A stretch of DNA of 5,668 nt from an uncultured bacterium (lineage in GTDB: Bacteria; Bacillota_I; Bacilli_A; RF39; UBA660): positions 1-5,668 of the forward strand of contig CASEAD010000084.1 of assembly GCA_949285775.1 (NCBI GenBank), written 5' to 3'. Under the pieces are notes generated by a model, which saw nothing but the letters and a program-made list of their open reading frames with translations, ran no database searches and was not told the origin of the DNA. Both the position numbers and the translations under genes were made by a program. Every line of letters starts with the position of its first letter. Position 1 is the stretch's first letter. Shown here one piece after another: positions 1-2,937 of this stretch.

Positions 1-2
1 AA

Positions 3-116
3 GAAGTTATATATACAATTAGTTTATCAATGGATGATATATATGATGTTAAAGAGGTTGTATTTCTAGTTGATAATGAAGAAATTTATACAAATTTAAT
101 AAAAAGTGTTGAATAA
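3..116 (+). CDS. C-terminal end of a protein, possibly a GerMN-type domain (partial)
   Basis: One frame runs open from the window edge to TAA at 114-116 and gives 37 residues; the other two forward frames hit stops early. The sequence has a strand-like stretch (VIYTISLS), an acidic linker (MDDIYDVKE), a second strand (VVFLVDNEEI) and a short tail. That order, a 'YTL...V..V.FLVDG' pattern, resembles the end of GerMN domains found in sporulation and cell-envelope lipoproteins of Firmicutes, but the fragment is too short for a firm call. Its stop codon touches the -35 box of the tRNA promoter, so the two transcription units are packed tightly. The fragment could equally be the end of an unrelated alpha/beta protein. 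Confidence 0.5.
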   Translation, partial: EVIYTISLSMDDIYDVKEVVFLVDNEEIYTNLIKSVE

Positions 117-137
117 ATTGAGAAAAAGGTGTATACT
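109..137 (+). promoter_or_regulatory. Sigma-A type promoter of the tRNA-Arg gene
   Basis: TTGAAT at 109-114 and TATACT at 132-137 are separated by 17 bp, close to the vegetative consensus. The predicted start near 144 gives a leader of about 15 nt before the mature tRNA. The -35 box overlaps the stop codon of the upstream gene. An alternative pairing (TTGAGA 118-123 with TATATG 139-144, 15-bp spacer) is weaker. Confidence 0.6.
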
Positions 138-158
138 CTATATGTGGTCTGAGGAAAT

Positions 159-235
159 GTTTCCTTAGCTCAGCAGGATAGAGCAATCGCCTTCTAAGCG
201 ATCGGTCAGGCGTTCGAATCGCCTAGGGAACACCA
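159..235 (+). tRNA. tRNA-Arg (anticodon TCT), CCA encoded
   Basis: A full cloverleaf can be folded by hand. The acceptor stem 159-165 pairs with 225-231, including one T-G wobble. T166 and A167 occupy positions 8 and 9. The D stem is GCTC (168-171) with GAGC (181-184). The anticodon stem ATCGC (186-190) pairs with GCGAT (198-202) around a 7-base loop holding TCT at 193-195. The variable loop is 5 nt (203-207). The T stem AGGCG (208-212) pairs with CGCCT (220-224) around TTCGAAT. A232 is the discriminator and CCA is encoded at 233-235. It reads AGA, the main Arg codon in the neighbouring genes. It has its own promoter and terminator. Confidence 0.97.
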
Positions 236-245
236 TGTTGAATTT

Positions 246-270
246 AGCCCTTATTTTATAAGGGTTTTAT
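246..270 (+). terminator. Rho-independent terminator of the tRNA-Arg gene
   Basis: CCCTTA (248-253) pairs with TAAGGG (259-264) across a TTTTA loop, and A246/G247 can extend the stem with T265/T266. A TTTTATTAT tail follows. It begins 11 nt after the CCA end, the expected place to stop a short tRNA transcript. Confidence 0.8.
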
Positions 271-274
271 TATG

Positions 275-306
275 CCTAAATGATTTTAGGTACTATTTAG
301 GTACTA
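275..306 (+). repeat. Tandem 11-bp direct repeat plus an inverted half-copy, next to the tRNA 3' end
   Basis: TTTAGGTACTA occurs twice with no gap (285-295 and 296-306). CCTAAA(T) at 275-281 is an inverted copy of the repeat's first half. It can pair with TTTAGG at 285-290 (6 bp, 4-nt loop) or with ATTTAGG at 295-301 (7 bp), two mutually exclusive hairpins. Direct repeats this close to a tRNA 3' end recall arm-type binding sites for tyrosine recombinases of integrative elements, but no integrase gene and no duplicated tRNA end are in the window, so that role is inferred. Confidence 0.7.
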
Positions 307-323
307 TTTTCATTCAATTTATT

Positions 324-352
324 AAGAGCATTCACTGTATTGCTCTTTTTTC
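324..352 (+). terminator. Second rho-independent terminator, with no gene of its own visible
   Basis: AAGAGCA (324-330) pairs exactly with TGCTCTT (341-347) over a 10-nt loop, and a run of T (346-351) follows directly. The structure is a good + strand terminator. No coding or RNA gene is visible between the tRNA terminator and this one, so it may be a backup for tRNA read-through or the leftover end of a gene that was lost. Confidence 0.75.
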
Positions 353-390
353 TTTCATGTATCCATAACTGTAGTTATGGATACATGAAA
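353..390. repeat. Perfect 18-bp inverted repeat (38-bp dyad)
   Basis: TTTCATGTATCCATAACT (353-370) is the exact reverse complement of 373-390, with only GT between the arms. The dyad lies directly after a terminator T-tract and ends 9 bp before the -35 box of the promoter at 400-428. Neither strand shows a T-run after it, so it is a poor terminator. It could be an operator or activator site for the downstream promoter, a cruciform, or the relic of a small palindromic element. Confidence 0.85.
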
Positions 391-399
391 AATTAATAT

Positions 400-428
400 T
401 TTACAAATGCTAATTTATCAATTATTAT
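400..428 (+). promoter_or_regulatory. Probable sigma-A promoter for the gene string starting at 522
   Basis: TTTACA (400-405) and TATTAT (423-428) each match the consensus at five of six bases and are 17 bp apart. The expected start near 435 leaves a leader of about 87 nt before the ATG at 522. The 18-bp dyad just upstream is well placed for regulation. A weaker alternative is TTGAAA at 443-448 with TAATAT at 467-472. AT-rich DNA yields chance matches, hence moderate confidence. Confidence 0.5.
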
Positions 429-434
429 AGATAG

Positions 435-521
435 TACTACTTTTGAAAGGAGGTTACTAGTTAAAATAATATATTTTGATTGAATAATTAGGGTAAAAAA
501 ATATAGAAAGAAGGTATTATT
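435..521 (+). other. Predicted 5' leader with an orphan Shine-Dalgarno sequence
   Basis: This stretch would be the untranslated leader if the promoter at 400-428 is used. It holds a strong AAAGGAGG (446-453) with no ATG, GTG or TTG at a usable distance: the frames after it read into stops, and the first TTG (477) is far away. A weak AAAATA/TATTTT hairpin (463-477) follows. The functional site for the gene at 522 is AAAGAAGG at 507-514, 7 nt before its ATG. I see no recognisable riboswitch. Confidence 0.4.
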
Positions 522-1376
522 ATGGCAAGTTTTGTTATTCATTACATTGCAGGAGAACAATTATTAAAAGAATTAGGGGATAAATATGGAATTACGTTAA
601 ATGAAGAAGAAAGAAATAAATTTTTAATGGGAAATTTAATTGTTGACTCAAGTAGAATAAAAAAAGTATTTCCTGAAAATATTTCTGAAGATGAGAAAAA
701 AATGTTAGTAGCAAAATATAGACAATTAGGTCAAGATGAAAAAATTAGTACACATTTTAGAGGGGCTGATGACTTAGATAAGTGTATTCAAGCACCGGTA
801 ATTAGCAAGTTTGTAAATAAATATAGTAGTTTATTTAAAGAGGATATAAGTGTATTAGGATATTTATTTCATCTATATACTGATAAATTATTTTTCGATG
901 ATTTGTTAAGACAATCATTTGAGTTTTTAAATGATAAAGGTGAAGAAACAATTTATACAAAAGAAACAAAAAAAATAAGAACATTAAAAGATAATCAAAT
1001 TCATGATGCACTTGAATTTTGGAGTAAAAAGAATCCAAATGGTATATATACAGATTATACAATAATTAACAAAATATTATTGGAAGCATATAATACTAAA
1101 TTTAACTCTAAAGGGTTAATGGAAAGTAAAGATGTTTTTATAAATCCAGGTATAGAAGAAGTAGACTATAGTAATATTTCTAGTATTATTAATAAAACTT
1201 CTAAATATATTGCAGAAAGTTATTCGCTTACTAATGATGAATTGAGTGTGTTTGATATTAATGTAATATTAAATTTTATTCCATATGTTGTTGTTAATTT
1301 TATTAATAATTATAGTGATTTAATTGAAGTAAGTTGTAATAAAAATAATTCTCGTATTAGTAAGTGCAAGAGATAG
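522..1376 (+). CDS. Zinc-dependent phospholipase C-like (PF00882-type) family protein, 284 aa
   Basis: The ATG at 522 follows AAAGAAGG by 7 nt. What is seen: the protein has no signal peptide or membrane segment. It carries a spaced set of likely metal ligands: H7 (FVIHYIAGE), D42 (LMGNLIVDSS), H78 (STHFRG) and H117-x3-D121 (LGYLFHLYTDK). This order of His near the N-terminus, 'GnlxxDs', 'HF' and 'lGyLxHLxtD' is typical of zinc-dependent phospholipase C/S1-P1-related hydrolases and of small cytoplasmic Firmicutes proteins of unknown substrate that share the fold. What is inferred: a metal-dependent hydrolase, probably of a phosphoester. The C-terminal half (about 150-284) is helical, and its last 20 residues are polar and Lys/Asn-rich. 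A 98-aa gene follows after 6 nt and is probably co-translated. Catalytic activity and substrate are unknown; it is often annotated only as hypothetical. Confidence 0.85.
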   Translation: MASFVIHYIAGEQLLKELGDKYGITLNEEERNKFLMGNLIVDSSRIKKVFPENISEDEKKMLVAKYRQLGQDEKISTHFRGADDLDKCIQAPVISKFVNKYSSLFKEDISVLGYLFHLYTDKLFFDDLLRQSFEFLNDKGEETIYTKETKKIRTLKDNQIHDALEFWSKKNPNGIYTDYTIINKILLEAYNTKFNSKGLMESKDVFINPGIEEVDYSNISSIINKTSKYIAESYSLTNDELSVFDINVILNFIPYVVVNFINNYSDLIEVSCNKNNSRISKCKR

Positions 1377-1382
1377 GGAAAT

Positions 1383-1679
1383 ATGGCTTATAAAAATTAT
1401 AGATTAGATCTTGTATCTATTAATGTATTTGGAAGTGATTATTTAGAAGCTAATTATAATGTATTGTTAAAATGTACATTTACTAGTTTGTTTGGAAATT
1501 GTAATTATAGTTTTGAGGTACTCCTTGCTAAAGTTACAGTTTATAATGATAGAATGAAAATTCATAGTATAAAGATACCAATGTCTGATCGAGAGAAAGA
1601 TAAGATTTTAGATGACGCTAGAGATGAAACAATTCGTATTTTAAGTGAAAGATATGAAAGAAATGATAGAAGTAGATGA
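1383..1679 (+). CDS. Hypothetical 98-aa protein
   Basis: I do not recognise this family. The first ~65 residues alternate hydrophobic and polar residues in a way that suggests four or five beta strands (YRLDLVSINVF, YNVLLKCTFTS, YSFEVLLAKVTVY, MKIHSIKIP). Residues 68-95 form a charged amphipathic helix rich in Asp, Arg, Lys and Glu. There is no signal peptide or membrane segment. The ATG lies 6 nt after the preceding stop. Its only ribosome-binding candidate, AGGGA at 1375-1379, overlaps that stop and sits just 3 nt from the ATG, so translation probably depends on coupling to the upstream gene. The gene ends at TGA (1677-1679). A partner or regulatory subunit of the upstream hydrolase-like protein is possible but unproven. 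Confidence 0.75.
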   Translation: MAYKNYRLDLVSINVFGSDYLEANYNVLLKCTFTSLFGNCNYSFEVLLAKVTVYNDRMKIHSIKIPMSDREKDKILDDARDETIRILSERYERNDRSR

Positions 1680-1742
1680 AAATATTTAAGATGTAAATAT
1701 AAAGAAGTTGTTAATATTAAAAAAATTTAAGGAGGATTAGTT

Positions 1743-2246
1743 ATGAGTAAAGCAATTTTTGTTGGTAGTTTTGATCCATGGCATAATGGACATACAGATC
1801 GTTTAAGAAATGCTTTAAAAATATTTGATAAAGTTATTGTAGTAGTGTGTGATAATGCAACTAAATCATATTGGTTTAATCAAGAGGAACGTGCTAAATT
1901 ATGCAAAAAATGTGTTGAACAATTTGGAAATAGAGTAGTTGTAAAATTAGCGGGAACAGATATGATACAGGATATATGTCATAAAGAGAAAATATTTAAT
2001 GTTTTTAGGGGAGTTAAATCTGGTAGAACTTTTGAAGAAGAAATTCGTAATAAATTAGTAACAAATTATTTAGCAAAGCAGTATTATGGAGAAGAAATAT
2101 TTTTTGTCTATGATATAACAAGTGAAGAAGACTTTAGAGGTTCAAGTATTATAAAAAAACTTCTTTTGGCTAATAGAGATATAAGTACCTTAGTTCCTGA
2201 ATGTATTATTGCAGATTTAAAAGAAAGAGCAAAGTTATATGAGTAA
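1743..2246 (+). CDS. coaD: Phosphopantetheine adenylyltransferase (CoaD)-like nucleotidyltransferase, 167 aa
   Basis: The family reaction is 4'-phosphopantetheine plus ATP to dephospho-CoA, the penultimate step of CoA synthesis, in the cytoplasm. The start is fixed by TAAGGAGG (1728-1735), 7 nt before ATG. Seen: GSFDPWHNGH (8-17) is the family's ATP-binding signature. K41 aligns with E. coli K42 and is followed by F45-N-Q-E-E-R. RG (89-90) plus F97-E-x-E100 match the RGLR...FEYE block, and DFRGSSIIKK (130-139) with LVP near 156 matches the 'SFxSSSxVKE...(L)VP' end. Length fits the usual 155-165. Oddities: the canonical T-x-G-H is H14-x-G-H17, the second Arg of RGLR is K92, the Asp and Tyr of the DFEYE block are T96 and E99, and the first Ser of the SSS motif is G133. 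It overlaps the kinase gene by 8 nt. It could be a paralogue acting on a related substrate; the family is clear, the exact substrate less so. Confidence 0.85.
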   Translation: MSKAIFVGSFDPWHNGHTDRLRNALKIFDKVIVVVCDNATKSYWFNQEERAKLCKKCVEQFGNRVVVKLAGTDMIQDICHKEKIFNVFRGVKSGRTFEEEIRNKLVTNYLAKQYYGEEIFFVYDITSEEDFRGSSIIKKLLLANRDISTLVPECIIADLKERAKLYE

Positions 2247-2901
2247 GATAATAATTGGAATAACAGGTAAATCTGGAAGTGGGAAGTCTACCTTGGCAGC
2301 TGAATTAGGAAAAAGTATTCCTAATTCTACTGTTATTAATGTGGATGATTTGGGTCATGAAGCACTATGTCAACCTGAAATTTTAAAAGAATTAAAAGAA
2401 CGATTTGGTAATAAAATATTAGATGAAACAGGAGCAATAGATCGCAAAAAATTAGGCAATATAGTATTTATAGAAAGAAATAAAATGAAACAATTAACTA
2501 ATATTTCATTTGTTTATATTACAAAAAAAATAAAAGATATATTAGAAACCAAAGATGGAATATTAATATTTGATTGGATATTGTTACCACAAAATCTAAT
2601 ATGGAATAAATGTGATGTTAAAATATTAGTTAATTCAACTAACATACAATCACGGAAGGAAAAGGTCATTATAAGGGATAATATTTCAGAAGAATATTTT
2701 GAAGCAAGAGAAAAAGAAAATATGGAATATGACAAAGAACAATTTAATTATATATTTTATAATGACTATACTAAAGACGCTATTAATAAAATGGTAGATA
2801 GTATACAAAGTTATTTATCATCTTTAAATAAAATAGATTATCATAATAGAAAAGAAAGAATTAATTATAAAATAAATAATATTAAAAGAAGTATTAATTA
2901 A
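2239..2901 (+). CDS. coaE: Dephospho-CoA kinase (CoaE)-like P-loop kinase, 220 aa, divergent
   Basis: CoaE phosphorylates the 3'-hydroxyl of dephospho-CoA with ATP, the last step of CoA synthesis. The ATG overlaps the end of the coaD-like gene by 8 nt and has only a weak AAAGAAAGAG upstream, so it is probably translationally coupled. Seen: Walker A GKSGSGKST at 10-18; VINVDDLGHEAL (32-43), matching 'VIDAD..A'; FGNKILDETGAIDRKKLGNIVF (56-77, compared piecewise), a strong family block; a strand ending FDWILL; CDVKILV; and RDNISEEYFEARE, matching the 'RDg.s.eea.aR' lid. Missing: the first Asp of DAD is N34, the conserved HP pair is Phe-Val in LTNISFVYI, and the P and E of 'PLLFE' are replaced (ILLPQ). 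A basic, Asn/Lys/Arg-rich tail of about 30 residues extends beyond the usual ~200. The family is secure; activity on dephospho-CoA is uncertain. Confidence 0.8.
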   Translation: MSKIIIGITGKSGSGKSTLAAELGKSIPNSTVINVDDLGHEALCQPEILKELKERFGNKILDETGAIDRKKLGNIVFIERNKMKQLTNISFVYITKKIKDILETKDGILIFDWILLPQNLIWNKCDVKILVNSTNIQSRKEKVIIRDNISEEYFEAREKENMEYDKEQFNYIFYNDYTKDAINKMVDSIQSYLSSLNKIDYHNRKERINYKINNIKRSIN

Positions 2902-2937
2902 TAATACTATTCAGTAATATTTAAGGAGGAGTTTGGT

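Noticed and set aside
835..1062. Minus-strand open frame of 75 codons
   Set aside because: It lies wholly inside the hydrolase-like gene, has a His/Leu/Tyr-rich composition typical of the complement of AT-rich coding DNA, and shows no family resemblance.
1676..1703. Possible promoter before the coaD-like gene (ATGAAA, 16 bp, TATAAA)
   Set aside because: The -35 box matches at only four of six positions, and such pairs are frequent by chance in AT-rich DNA. An internal promoter remains possible but is not supported enough to list.
1383..1730. Mycoplasma-type code (TGA = Trp), suggested by the extreme AT content and the open frame past TGA at 1677
   Set aside because: All Trp codons seen in the genes at 522, 1743, 2239 and 2938 are TGG, and none of these long frames contains an in-frame TGA. 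In a TGA-Trp genome this AT-rich, TGA would be common.
1743..2246. Glycerol-3-phosphate cytidylyltransferase (TagD) or NadD as the identity of the adenylyltransferase, because of its HxGH motif
   Set aside because: The Lys at 41 followed by FNQEER, the RG...FEEE block and the DFRGSSIIKK...LVP end all align with CoaD along its whole length, and it is paired with a CoaE-like gene.
2514..2735. Minus-strand open frame of 73 codons
   Set aside because: It lies inside the CoaE-like gene, which has clear family motifs; this is a shadow frame.
2890..2908. Hairpin AGTATTA/TAATACT at the end of the CoaE-like gene as a terminator
   Set aside because: The stem is 7 bp with a single G-C pair, and no T-run follows. 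A strong ribosome binding site for the next gene lies just downstream, so transcription probably continues.
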